A stretch of DNA of 64,000 bases from Nitrospira sp. ND1 (GTDB lineage: Bacteria; Nitrospirota; Nitrospiria; Nitrospirales; Nitrospiraceae): assembly GCF_900170025.1 (NCBI RefSeq), contig NZ_FWEX01000006.1:2434671-2498670 (forward strand). The letters run 5' to 3'. Below, in pieces: positions 34,158-42,223 of this stretch (position 1 is the first letter of the stretch; the number at the start of each line of letters is the position of its first letter). Under the pieces are notes generated by a model. The model saw nothing but the letters and a program-made list of their open reading frames with translations. It was not told where the DNA came from and did not search any database. The translations under genes were made by a program, and so were the position numbers.

Positions 34158-35039
34158 TTACGAGGGCGGCTCAAGAAACCTCGTCCGGCTGTCGGCGAAT
34201 CGCGTCTGCAGCCGACGGGTCAGCGAGCCCGGCCGCCCATCGCCGATGGTGAACGAATCGACCCTATTGACCGGCATGATTTCCATGCTGGTATTGGTCA
34301 GAAAGCATTCCTCCGCTTGCTGGAGGTCAGCGAGGTGATAGTGACCTTCCCGGACGGGTACCCCTTCTTCTTGCGCGAGGGTCATGACGATGGTTCTCGT
34401 GATGCCGTCCAAGATGCCGCAGTCCAGGGCTGGGGTATGGAGGGTTTTGCCGGAGATGAAAAAGAGATTGCTGACGGTGCATTCGGTCAGCTCGTCTTTC
34501 CAATTCAAGAACAGGCTGTCGAAGGTGCCGGCCGCAATCGACTCACGCTTGGCGAGAATGTTGTTGAGGAAATTGGTGGATTTAATCTGAGGAGACAGCG
34601 CTTCGGGCAGATTCCGCCTGGTGTTGGCGACGGTCAGCGACACACCATCGCGTGAGAGTACGGGAGGAGAGGGGTGGAGCGGCTTTGCCATGATGACCAC
34701 CGTGGCCCGCGGGCACAGACCGGGATCCAGGCCGATTTCCCCTGCGCCGCGTGAGACGGTGATCCGGAGGTACGCATCCGTCTGTTCGTTGCCGACTCCG
34801 TTCCGGCGCATCGCTTCGTGGAGCAACTCCGGCCAGTGCGACTCCGGGATAGGAATGTCCAGGCCGATGGCTTCGGCGGAGCGCCGGAGCCGGGCCAGGT
34901 GTTGGTCGCGCATGAAGATGCGGGTTCCATAGGAGCGAAGGGTTTCGTAGACTCCATCACCGTAGAGAAACCCATGGTCGAACACGGAGACGAGGGCTTC
35001 TTCTTTGCGTACAAAACGATCATTGAGAAACACCCACAT
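34158..35039 (-). CDS. pabC: Aminodeoxychorismate lyase / class IV aminotransferase
   Basis: This 293-residue PLP enzyme of fold type IV shows FDHGFLYGDGVYETLRSY at the N-terminus, catalytic lysine in SPQIKSTNFLNNILAK and the C-terminal LDGITRTIV and CFLTNTSMEIMPV. These fit PabC, BCAT or D-amino-acid aminotransferases. Because its ATG overlaps the stop of the PabB/TrpE-like gene, 4-amino-4-deoxychorismate lyase for folate synthesis is the best guess. It could also be an aminotransferase of another specificity. Confidence 0.78.
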   Translation of the reverse strand: MWVFLNDRFVRKEEALVSVFDHGFLYGDGVYETLRSYGTRIFMRDQHLARLRRSAEAIGLDIPIPESHWPELLHEAMRRNGVGNEQTDAYLRITVSRGAGEIGLDPGLCPRATVVIMAKPLHPSPPVLSRDGVSLTVANTRRNLPEALSPQIKSTNFLNNILAKRESIAAGTFDSLFLNWKDELTECTVSNLFFISGKTLHTPALDCGILDGITRTIVMTLAQEEGVPVREGHYHLADLQQAEECFLTNTSMEIMPVNRVDSFTIGDGRPGSLTRRLQTRFADSRTRFLEPPS

Positions 35040-36523
35040 CAGCGGCCAGCCTCCAGTATTTTGAAAAATGCGCCCGCTTTGGCGAGCGTTTCATCATATT
35101 CGCGGTCGGGATCCGAGTCGGCCACAATGCCGGCACCGACTTGCAGATACCCTCGGTTCTTGGTCAGCACGAGCGTACGAATGAGAATGTTCAGGTCCAG
35201 GTCGCCGTTCCAACTGAAATAACCCAACGCCCCCGTGTAGAGTCCGCGCCGCACCGGCTCCAGTTCTTCGATGATTTCCATGCAACGGAGTTTAGGGACA
35301 CCGGTGATGGTTCCGCCGGGGAACACGGCTTTCACAAGGTCGAGGGGTGAGACGCCCGGTTGCAGGGTGCCGACCACGTCTGACACCAGGTGGCTGACAT
35401 GCGAATACTGTTCGATGGTCATGAACTCATCGACCCGCACCGAGCCGTAGCGGCAGACCTTTCCGAGGTCGTTGCGTTCGAGATCCACCAGCATCACATG
35501 TTCCGCGCGTTCCTTAGGATTGGCAAGCAACTCCGCGCGCAGAAGCTGGTCCTGTTGCAAACTGGTGCCTCGCGGCCTGGTGCCGGCGATGGGTCTGGTG
35601 CTGGCCTGCGAGCCGGTCAGCCGCACGAGCCGCTCAGGGGAGCTGCTGACGAGGCTGAGGTCGGCGAATCGGACGAGCCCCGCGAACGGCGCAGGGTTGA
35701 TCCGGCGAAGGCGGCGATAGAGCTCGGTTGAGTATCCCTCGAATCCGGTCGGTGAAGCGGCGGCGTGCAGATCGAGGGTGAAGCGGTGCGACAGATTGGC
35801 CTGATAGATATCACCGGCGGCGATATAGTCCTGGCAACGCCGCACACGAGTTTTGTAGGCCTTGCGCGATTGGCTGGGCACAAAGGTGGTTTGAGTGGGC
35901 CAGGGCGAGGAGGTAAGAGGCGTGACCGGGCTCGTGAGGCGGGCTTCCAGCTCAGCCAGCCGGTCACAGCCTTCGCGATAGAGTTTCTCCCGCGGCTCCG
36001 CCTGAAATCGGGACAGAGGGGGGCAATACATCAGGTAGAGCTGTCGCGTATGGTGATCGATCGCGGCCACGACGTCGAAAAAGGCCATGTGCAGTTCAGG
36101 GAGATGGAGATCGTCGGCGGCCAGGGTCGGAAGTAATTCGAACGAACGAACGAGGTCGTAGCTGAGGTATCCGACTGCGCCGCCATAAAACGGCGGGAGG
36201 CCTTCCGGTTTGGTAATGGTCGATTCGGCGAGCGCTTGTTGGAGGGCCTGAATGCCGGAACCTTGATAGCGCTGGATCTGTCCCCCGGTCTCGATCTGGT
36301 ATTCCTGCGCGCGGCTTGTCAGGGTGAGATAGGGGTCGCGTCCGAAAAATGAATAGCGCGCGGTGGTGTCGGTGCCGTTGGCGCTTTCCAGGAGAAACGA
36401 GGGACGTTCGGCCGGGGCCAGCCGATAGTACAACTCGAACGCGTCGACATCCGGTTGTGGACGCACGACCACCAGCGGTTGCGGCGGTCCGCTCAGGAAT
36501 GCCTGGTGAGAGGAAAAGCTCAT
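35039..36523 (-). CDS. pabB: Chorismate-binding synthase component I (PabB/TrpE family)
   Basis: The 494-residue enzyme amminates chorismate with ammonia from a glutaminase subunit. The N-terminal domain carries SFLLESANG with RYSFFGRDP; the chorismate domain carries TRPIAGTRPRG, LANPKERAEHVMLVDLERNDLG, VKAVFPGGTITGVPK and EPVRRGLYTGALGY. The active-site segment is PIAGT. E. coli PabB has PIKGT with a covalent lysine, and anthranilate synthases have PIAGT, so the chemistry by motif is TrpE-like although the neighbour is PabC-like. LLES is also the tryptophan-feedback motif in TrpE. The symbol is therefore provisional. Confidence 0.72.
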   Translation of the reverse strand: MSFSSHQAFLSGPPQPLVVVRPQPDVDAFELYYRLAPAERPSFLLESANGTDTTARYSFFGRDPYLTLTSRAQEYQIETGGQIQRYQGSGIQALQQALAESTITKPEGLPPFYGGAVGYLSYDLVRSFELLPTLAADDLHLPELHMAFFDVVAAIDHHTRQLYLMYCPPLSRFQAEPREKLYREGCDRLAELEARLTSPVTPLTSSPWPTQTTFVPSQSRKAYKTRVRRCQDYIAAGDIYQANLSHRFTLDLHAAASPTGFEGYSTELYRRLRRINPAPFAGLVRFADLSLVSSSPERLVRLTGSQASTRPIAGTRPRGTSLQQDQLLRAELLANPKERAEHVMLVDLERNDLGKVCRYGSVRVDEFMTIEQYSHVSHLVSDVVGTLQPGVSPLDLVKAVFPGGTITGVPKLRCMEIIEELEPVRRGLYTGALGYFSWNGDLDLNILIRTLVLTKNRGYLQVGAGIVADSDPDREYDETLAKAGAFFKILEAGR

Positions 36524-36604
36524 GAACCTGCGTTTCAGAGGGGTGCCATACCCGAGGAAATGACTATACCGCATCGAGCGGCCGGGTCATAGGTGGCCAA
36601 CTTC

Positions 36605-36634
36605 TTGACAAGCCCCCAACGAATTTGCTTGAAT
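36605..36634 (+). promoter_or_regulatory. Sigma-70 promoter candidate for the atpIBEF operon
   Basis: TTGACA (36605-36610), 18 bases, TTGAAT (36629-36634). The -35 is perfect. The -10 overlaps ATG 36633, so if the promoter is real, the atpI start must be the later ATG at 36699. Confidence 0.45.
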
Positions 36635-36698
36635 GGCGCGCCCGCCGATGGGTGCACTCTCTCCGATTGCGCTGAGGAGTGCCGCACGTGAGCATCTG

Positions 36699-36917
36699 AT
36701 GCCCCCCTCTCAGGATCCGTTATATGCGGGGCTCGGGCAGGCTGTCCGGATCGGGACGGAACTGCTTGCTGCGTTGATCGTCGGGGGAGGACTGGGTTGG
36801 GTCGTCGACACCTATCTGCTCGATTCTAATCCATGGGGATTGGTGGTGGGGTTAGGGTTGGGGGCCGCAGCCGGTGTACGGAGCGCCTATCGGTCTGCGC
36901 AACGATGGCAGAGTTAA
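36699..36917 (+). CDS. atpI: AtpI/AtpZ-like assembly factor
   Basis: The 72-residue protein has two transmembrane helices: GTELLAALIVGGGLGWVVD and GLVVGLGLGAAAGVRSAYRSA. This matches the AtpI/AtpZ family, thought to help assemble the c-ring or carry magnesium for the ATP synthase. ATG 36633 would add 22 residues but coincides with the promoter's -10 box; neither start has a strong ribosome site. It is the first gene of the Fo operon. Confidence 0.8.
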   Translation: MPPSQDPLYAGLGQAVRIGTELLAALIVGGGLGWVVDTYLLDSNPWGLVVGLGLGAAAGVRSAYRSAQRWQS

Positions 36918-36947
36918 CCAGAATCGTCTGACTGATAAAGGATCATC

Positions 36948-37697
36948 GTGGAAGAAAGTCCGTTACATGCGTTTGAACTGCACGATCTGATTCCCTTGGT
37001 TCCGGCCGGGGTGGATATTTCCATCAACAAGGCCGTGATTCTGATGTGGGTGATCGTCGGCCTGGTGGCGTTCCTGATGATCTCGGCTGCGGCGGCCCGT
37101 AAGTTGGTTCCGGGCAAATTGCAGAACATGGCCGAATTAATCGTCGAGTTCATTCGCGGGATTATTTTGGACACCATGGGCGAGCCGGGGATGAAATATT
37201 TCCCCCTGATCGCCACGTTGTTCCTCTTTATTCTCTTTGCCAATTTGATCGGGTTGATTCCCGGTTCCTATACCGTCACCAGTCAGATCATTGTGACGGC
37301 AGTCTTTGCTGTAGGGGTTTACGGGCTGAGTATTGTGCTCGGCTTTTCCCTTCATGGCATGAAGTTTCTCGGCATTCTCGTGCCGCCCGGGACACCGGGT
37401 TGGCTCTTGCCGTTGATGATTCCGATTGAATTGATCAGTCAGTTGGCGCGACCCATTTCCCTGGCCGTCCGTCTGTTCGCGAATATGACTGCCGGCCACG
37501 TCATTCTGGGAGTCTTGTTCGGTCTGGCGATCAGCGGTGGGTTGCTGATCGGGTGGCTGCCATTCGCGTTCACCATCGCCATGAACGGACTCGAAGTTGG
37601 TATCGCGTTTATTCAAGCCTATATTTTTACCGTGCTGAGCTGTGTGTATCTGGGTGATGCGGTTACCCTGCACGGTCATAGCGAGCACGCACACTAG
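36948..37697 (+). CDS. atpB: ATP synthase Fo subunit a
   Basis: The 249-residue membrane protein forms the proton half-channels next to the c-ring. Essential arginine lies in ISLAVRLFANMTAGH; PTVELISQLARPI and the C-terminal ...GLEVGIAFIQAYIFTVLSCVYLGDA are family-typical. The N-terminus carries amphipathic residues before the first helix. It sits between atpI and atpE in the Fo operon. Confidence 0.93.
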   Translation: MEESPLHAFELHDLIPLVPAGVDISINKAVILMWVIVGLVAFLMISAAAARKLVPGKLQNMAELIVEFIRGIILDTMGEPGMKYFPLIATLFLFILFANLIGLIPGSYTVTSQIIVTAVFAVGVYGLSIVLGFSLHGMKFLGILVPPGTPGWLLPLMIPIELISQLARPISLAVRLFANMTAGHVILGVLFGLAISGGLLIGWLPFAFTIAMNGLEVGIAFIQAYIFTVLSCVYLGDAVTLHGHSEHAH

Positions 37698-37733
37698 GTC
37701 GAGTTGTTTACATAAGGGAGGAGAGGACAAACA

Positions 37734-37964
37734 ATGGATGCAGCAGCAGCAGCGTTGGTGGGTATGGGATTGGCGGCGGCAGGATTTGCCGGCGCCGGTG
37801 TGGGCATCGGGTATATCTTCGGGAAAATGATCGAGGCCGTGGCCCGGCAGCCGGAAGCGGAAGGCCGCGTCGGCAAGTACATGTGGATCGGGTTCGCGTT
37901 GGTCGAAGCCATTGCACTGTACGGGCTGGTCATTGCGTTCATCATCATGGGCTTGCGTAAGTAG
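37734..37964 (+). CDS. atpE: ATP synthase Fo subunit c
   Basis: This 76-residue hairpin protein has two helices around the polar loop RQPE. The proton-carrying acidic residue is the glutamate in FALVEAIALYG. The N-terminal helix is alanine/glycine-rich with no glutamine at the sodium-site position, so it is likely proton-coupled. It follows atpB with a GGAGG ribosome site. Confidence 0.94.
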   Translation: MDAAAAALVGMGLAAAGFAGAGVGIGYIFGKMIEAVARQPEAEGRVGKYMWIGFALVEAIALYGLVIAFIIMGLRK

Positions 37965-38038
37965 TCGTTTCGACGGCTGAGCCCTGATGCTGGGGCCTAT
38001 TCCCGGCTCAGAACCTCAACTCATTTGGGTAATAGACT

Positions 38039-38551
38039 ATGCCTCAATTTGAATCACATTTCTTTTCGTCCTTGATCTTCTGGGAGATTCTCTCCTTTGG
38101 GATCCTGTTCTTCCTGCTCTACAAGTATGCATTTCCCAGCCTGTTGGGCATGCTGGAAGAGCGCGAGAAAAAGATTAAGGACAGTCTCGATCAGGCGGAA
38201 CGCCACCGTTCCGAAGCCGAGCGCAGGCTGAAGGAATACGAAGCCAAGCTGGCGACGGCAGCCAAAGACGCAGAGGCGCTCCTGGCACAGGCCAAAGAAC
38301 GCGCCCAACGCCTGATGGAAGAGAACGAACAGCGCATGACGGCGGATGCGGAACGCATCAAGGGTGACGCGACTCGCGAAATCGAGACCGAGCGCAGGAA
38401 GGCCATCCAGGACATCCGTTCGCAAACGACCGACTTGGCGATGATGGTGGCTGAGAAAGTTGTCGGGCGGGCACTGACGGAAGGCGATCATCGTCGTCTG
38501 GCGGACGAAGCCCTCGATGCCCTCGCAAAGAGCTACCAGAGCCGGAATTAG
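38039..38551 (+). CDS. atpF: ATP synthase Fo subunit b
   Basis: The 170-residue subunit has one N-terminal membrane helix (residues 10-32) and a long charged coiled-coil stalk (KKIKDSLDQAERHRSEAERRLKEYEAKL...) that connects Fo to F1. The C-terminus ends LADEALDALAKSYQSRN. It is the last gene of the Fo cluster: atpH, A, G, D and C do not follow. Confidence 0.93.
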   Translation: MPQFESHFFSSLIFWEILSFGILFFLLYKYAFPSLLGMLEEREKKIKDSLDQAERHRSEAERRLKEYEAKLATAAKDAEALLAQAKERAQRLMEENEQRMTADAERIKGDATREIETERRKAIQDIRSQTTDLAMMVAEKVVGRALTEGDHRRLADEALDALAKSYQSRN

Positions 38552-38557
38552 CCTCTC

Positions 38558-39379
38558 TTACGCCGGGGGGGTCAGACTCACGCCCCCCTGGCGGTATCCT
38601 TCCAAATCAACCGTCACGAAGCGATAGCCGAGTTTCTTCAGGGTTTCGGCCAGCCGTTCCCGGCGTCCCGGCTGCAACAACCCCAGCAGTTCTTCTACGG
38701 CCAGTTCTATTCTGGCGATCTCCCCATGGTCTCGCACACGATATTGGCGAAAGCCTTCTTGTGCGAGAGCATCTTCCGCACGCTCCACGCGTGAAAGTGT
38801 GCTTCTCGTGATCGTGATGCCGCGTGGTATGCGGGAAGAGAGGCAGGCGGCTGCCGGCTTATCCCAATTGGAGAGGTGTAGCTCTCTCGCTACGTCGCGG
38901 ATGTCGGCCTTCGAGAATCCGGCTTCGAGCAACGGGCTACGGACGCCTCGCTCGCGAGCGGCCTTGAGGCCGGGACGGTCGTCTCCCAGGTCATCCACGT
39001 TTGTGCCATCGACAATGTATCCATCCGCATATTCGCTTCGGAGCGTTTCGAGGAGTGAGTACAAGTCAGTCTTGCAGTGGTAACAGCGTGTGGCATCATT
39101 GAGGACGAATTCAGGAATTTGGAGTTGATCCGTTTCAACGATGCGATGGCGTGCGCCGATCTCTGCGGCGATTTTCTGCGTCGCGTCCAACTCACTGGCC
39201 GGAAGGGTGGGAGAGACAGCCGTAATGCCGACGGCCTGGGCTCCCAGTTCATCATGCGCCAATTTGAGGACGAGGGAACTGTCGATCCCGCCGGAGAAGG
39301 CCACGATGACCGAGCCCATCTCTCGAAGGATCTGTCGTGCTTGAGAGACTTTATCGATCAGCGGCGTCGTGGAAACCAT
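38558..39379 (-). CDS. larE: ATP-dependent sacrificial sulfur transferase LarE
   Basis: The 273-residue enzyme has a PP-loop (AFSGGIDSSLV, residues 28-37) that adenylates substrate. LarE inserts sulfur into the pyridinium-dithiocarboxylate precursor of the nickel-pincer cofactor of lactate racemase. C179 (AAACLSSRIPRG) matches the sulfur donor cysteine of L. plantarum LarE. C99 and C102 (RCYHC) give a three-cysteine set, as in LarE forms that carry an iron-sulfur cluster. larA, B and C are not nearby. Its 3' end contains a G7/C6-rich hairpin (38562-38592) that may limit read-through from atpF. Confidence 0.85.
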   Translation of the reverse strand: MVSTTPLIDKVSQARQILREMGSVIVAFSGGIDSSLVLKLAHDELGAQAVGITAVSPTLPASELDATQKIAAEIGARHRIVETDQLQIPEFVLNDATRCYHCKTDLYSLLETLRSEYADGYIVDGTNVDDLGDDRPGLKAARERGVRSPLLEAGFSKADIRDVARELHLSNWDKPAAACLSSRIPRGITITRSTLSRVERAEDALAQEGFRQYRVRDHGEIARIELAVEELLGLLQPGRRERLAETLKKLGYRFVTVDLEGYRQGGVSLTPPA

Positions 39380-39422
39380 GGGATTCTAGGTCTGCGCGGC
39401 CAGGTTGCGGGACAGTGGCCGG

Positions 39423-40805
39423 CTATTGTTTGACTTTGGCCTTCGCGATCGATCCGACGACGACCAAGGCGTAATGTTGGGGGTCGAGATACTGCTTGGC
39501 GACGCGTAGGACATCGTCCTTCGTGACCTTTTCGATGGCTTTAGGATACTGCGTGAAGTAGTCCAACCCGAGGTTGTAGAGTTCGACCTGGGCGAGGACG
39601 TTTGCCAGTTTGGCGCTGGAATCGACCCGCAGCGGGAAGCTGCCGACGATGAAGGACTTGGCCTCATTGAGTTCCTGATCCGTGACCGGGGCATCGCGCA
39701 TCCCTTTGATTTCCGTGAGGACGCCCGCGATGGCCTGGTTTGTGACGTCGGTTCGGGTCTGCAGGCTGATAAAAAAGGCTCCCGGCATCAAGCGGGTGTC
39801 GAACTGGCTCATGATTCCATAGGCCAGTCCCTGTTTGTCGCGAATGGAATCCATGAGGCGGGAGGAGAACCCACCGGCGCCCAGGATATAGTTCATGACT
39901 GTGACGGCATAGTAGTCGGGATTGGTCCGGCTGATGCCCGTGTGCCCAAGGACGATTGTCGACTGCGTCAGATCCTTCTCGATGAGCTGGACCATTTTAC
40001 GTTCGATCGAAGCCGGCTTCTTGATCTGGTAGGGCGAGGGGGGGCCCTTTTTCCAGGAGCCGAAATGGGTCTGGACCAGAGCGGCGGCCTGATCCTGTGT
40101 CAGGTCTCCCACGATGACCAGGATCGTTTGATTCGGCAGGTATTCCCTGGCGTGAAATTGCTGGATGTCCGCGACCGTAATTTTGTTGAGCGTCTCTTCC
40201 GTGCCATGGGCCGGCCAGCTATAGGGATGGCCGTGAAAAATCAATTGGTGGAAGGCCTTCATGGCCACATTCCCGGGATCATCGTCATCGCTGACGATTT
40301 CGCCGAGGATCTGCGTGCGGACCCGTTCGAATTCCTGTTTGTGGAACGCAGGATGTTGGAGCATGTCGGCCAGAAGCGCAAAGCCGAGGTCTGCATCCTT
40401 CTTGAGCACGCGGGTGGAGGCGGTGGTGAAATCCTCTGCCGCATGGGCTTCCAGCGAGCCTCCCACAAAATCGATCTGTTCGGCGATTTGTCGAGATGTC
40501 CGGGTCAGGGTGCCTTCATCGAGGAGGCTGGCGGTCAGATTGGCCAGACCTGCTTTGTCGGGTGGATCCTGCGCCGATCCCACCTTGACCAGGGCGTGGA
40601 TTTCCACGGTCGGAAGAAAATGCTGTTCCAGAAACAGCACGGTCATGCCGTTCGCGGTCACGGAGCGGGTGGGGACGATGTCCGCAGCTTGCGCCAAGGC
40701 GAACGGAAGGCTGAGCGCCATACAGAGCAGGCCCGCTAACAGCCGGCCCACAGGCCGGCGGCTTCGGTGTTGGCGTGGCAGAAGGGTCGCTGGTTGTTGC
40801 GTCAT
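39423..40805 (-). CDS. M16-family peptidase-like protein without zinc motif
   Basis: The 460-residue protein has a signal peptide (LLAGLLCMALSLPFALAQA) and two M16 halves. The place of the HxxEH zinc motif reads AGLANLTASLLDEG, so neither the zinc histidines nor the catalytic glutamate is present. It should be the inactive partner of the adjacent active M16 protein, as in two-chain M16B peptidases and mitochondrial processing peptidase. Location is periplasmic. It begins 12 bases after its partner's stop. Confidence 0.85.
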   Translation of the reverse strand: MTQQPATLLPRQHRSRRPVGRLLAGLLCMALSLPFALAQAADIVPTRSVTANGMTVLFLEQHFLPTVEIHALVKVGSAQDPPDKAGLANLTASLLDEGTLTRTSRQIAEQIDFVGGSLEAHAAEDFTTASTRVLKKDADLGFALLADMLQHPAFHKQEFERVRTQILGEIVSDDDDPGNVAMKAFHQLIFHGHPYSWPAHGTEETLNKITVADIQQFHAREYLPNQTILVIVGDLTQDQAAALVQTHFGSWKKGPPSPYQIKKPASIERKMVQLIEKDLTQSTIVLGHTGISRTNPDYYAVTVMNYILGAGGFSSRLMDSIRDKQGLAYGIMSQFDTRLMPGAFFISLQTRTDVTNQAIAGVLTEIKGMRDAPVTDQELNEAKSFIVGSFPLRVDSSAKLANVLAQVELYNLGLDYFTQYPKAIEKVTKDDVLRVAKQYLDPQHYALVVVGSIAKAKVKQ

Positions 40806-40817
40806 CGGGATCGCTCG

Positions 40818-42209
40818 CTAGTGAGGTTGTGCCGGTGACGCGGCCTGGGTTTGCGGAGGTTGAGGAATCAGGGTTCCCGTGGTGCGCATATCGGCGGCCA
40901 GGTAGTGCGACGCCGCACGCTGCACGTCCTGCGCGGTGACGGCGCGGGTACGCTCCACAAACTGGCTGACTTTGCGCCATCCGGCCCCGATCGTTTCGGC
41001 TTCTCCCAGCAGCATGGCCTGGCGGAAATTCGAATCCTGTTCAAAAATGTGGGCCGCTTCGATCTGATTTTTCGCGCGCTGCAGTTCGAGTTCGCTCGGC
41101 GGCTCGGTTTGGATCCGCTGAATCTCTTTGAGCACCGCGTCTTCAACCGCTTCAACCTTCTCGCCTGGTTTCACCACGGCATAAAAGTAGAACAATCCCG
41201 GGTCGGCTTGCATCAGGCCATAGTCGGCGCCGACTGCCAGGGCGGTCTTTTGTTCGTACACGAGGCTTTGATAGAGCCGGGCACTCTTGCCGTGAGACAA
41301 AATCGATTCAAGTACGTTCAAGGCATAGGAGTCGTCGCTCGAATAGTTGGGTACACGGTAGCCCATCATGACGAACGGCACCTGCGCTTCTCGCTTGAGG
41401 AGAAATCGGCGTTCGCCGTGTTGCGGGGCTTCCGTCACGGCCAGGGGTTTGGGGGACGGACCTTTAGGGATCGGTTCGAAGAGCTTGGCAATAGTCGGAA
41501 GGAGCGTGTCCGCTTTGATGTCGCCGACCACGATCAGGGTGGCGTTGTTCGGCGAATAGTAGGTGTCGTAGTGACGCTGGAGATCGTCGAGGTTCATCGC
41601 GTCGAGGTCCGAGAACCATCCGATGACCGGCCAGTGGTACGGGTGACTCATGAAGGCCTGTGCGAAGAGGGCTTCCACCAGCGCGCCTTGCGGATCATCT
41701 TCGTTGCGCAACCGGCGTTCTTCTTTCACCACTTCCCGTTCGGTCTTGAATTCGTTCGCATCGAGAATCAGCCCTTGCATGCGGTCGGCCTCGAGTTCGA
41801 GTGCGAGCGTCACGCGATCGGCAGCCAGGTTTTCAAAGTAGGCGGTGAAGTCCTGACTGGTGAAGGCATTGTCCATTCCGCCGTTCTTGCGAACGAGGCG
41901 TGAGAAGGTGCCTTTGGGGTACTTAGCCGTGCCCTTGAACATCATATGCTCAAGCATGTGCGACAACCCGGCCCGGCCCATGACCTCGTTTCGTGAGCCC
42001 ACCTTGTACCAGACTTGCACGGTCGCCACGGGAGCCTTCGGGACTTCCACGAGGATCACTTTCATATCGTTGGACAAGGTGTATTCCTTGGGCTCGACGG
42101 CATGGGCCGGGGAGGTCTGGCTCGCGAACAGGATGAAGCTTAGCAATGAACAGGCGAGGATGGAGAACCGCACAGGTGCTGAGTTGGAAGTTGTGCTCTG
42201 GTTAGGCAT
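40818..42209 (-). CDS. M16-family zinc metallopeptidase, active subunit
   Basis: The 463-residue protein has a signal peptide (FSILACSLLSFILFASQTSPAHA), and the inverted zinc motif HMLEH in GLSHMLEHMMFKGT. The third zinc ligand is the glutamate in EREVVKEERRLRNEDDPQG. It degrades or processes peptides in the periplasm, probably with the inactive M16 protein next door. ATG 42209 places the signal peptide at the N-terminus; a start at 42296 would overlap rlmN. Confidence 0.88.
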   Translation of the reverse strand: MPNQSTTSNSAPVRFSILACSLLSFILFASQTSPAHAVEPKEYTLSNDMKVILVEVPKAPVATVQVWYKVGSRNEVMGRAGLSHMLEHMMFKGTAKYPKGTFSRLVRKNGGMDNAFTSQDFTAYFENLAADRVTLALELEADRMQGLILDANEFKTEREVVKEERRLRNEDDPQGALVEALFAQAFMSHPYHWPVIGWFSDLDAMNLDDLQRHYDTYYSPNNATLIVVGDIKADTLLPTIAKLFEPIPKGPSPKPLAVTEAPQHGERRFLLKREAQVPFVMMGYRVPNYSSDDSYALNVLESILSHGKSARLYQSLVYEQKTALAVGADYGLMQADPGLFYFYAVVKPGEKVEAVEDAVLKEIQRIQTEPPSELELQRAKNQIEAAHIFEQDSNFRQAMLLGEAETIGAGWRKVSQFVERTRAVTAQDVQRAASHYLAADMRTTGTLIPQPPQTQAASPAQPH

Positions 42210-42223
42210 GTACGAAGAACATG

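Noticed and set aside
38562..38592. G/C-rich hairpin as a standard terminator between atpF and larE
   Set aside because: The stem is strong, but there is no T-run on either strand and it lies inside the larE coding end, so I mention it only there.
40851..41903. 350-codon open frame opposite the active M16 peptidase
   Set aside because: Antisense shadow; the M16 reading has signal peptide and zinc motif, while this one has none.
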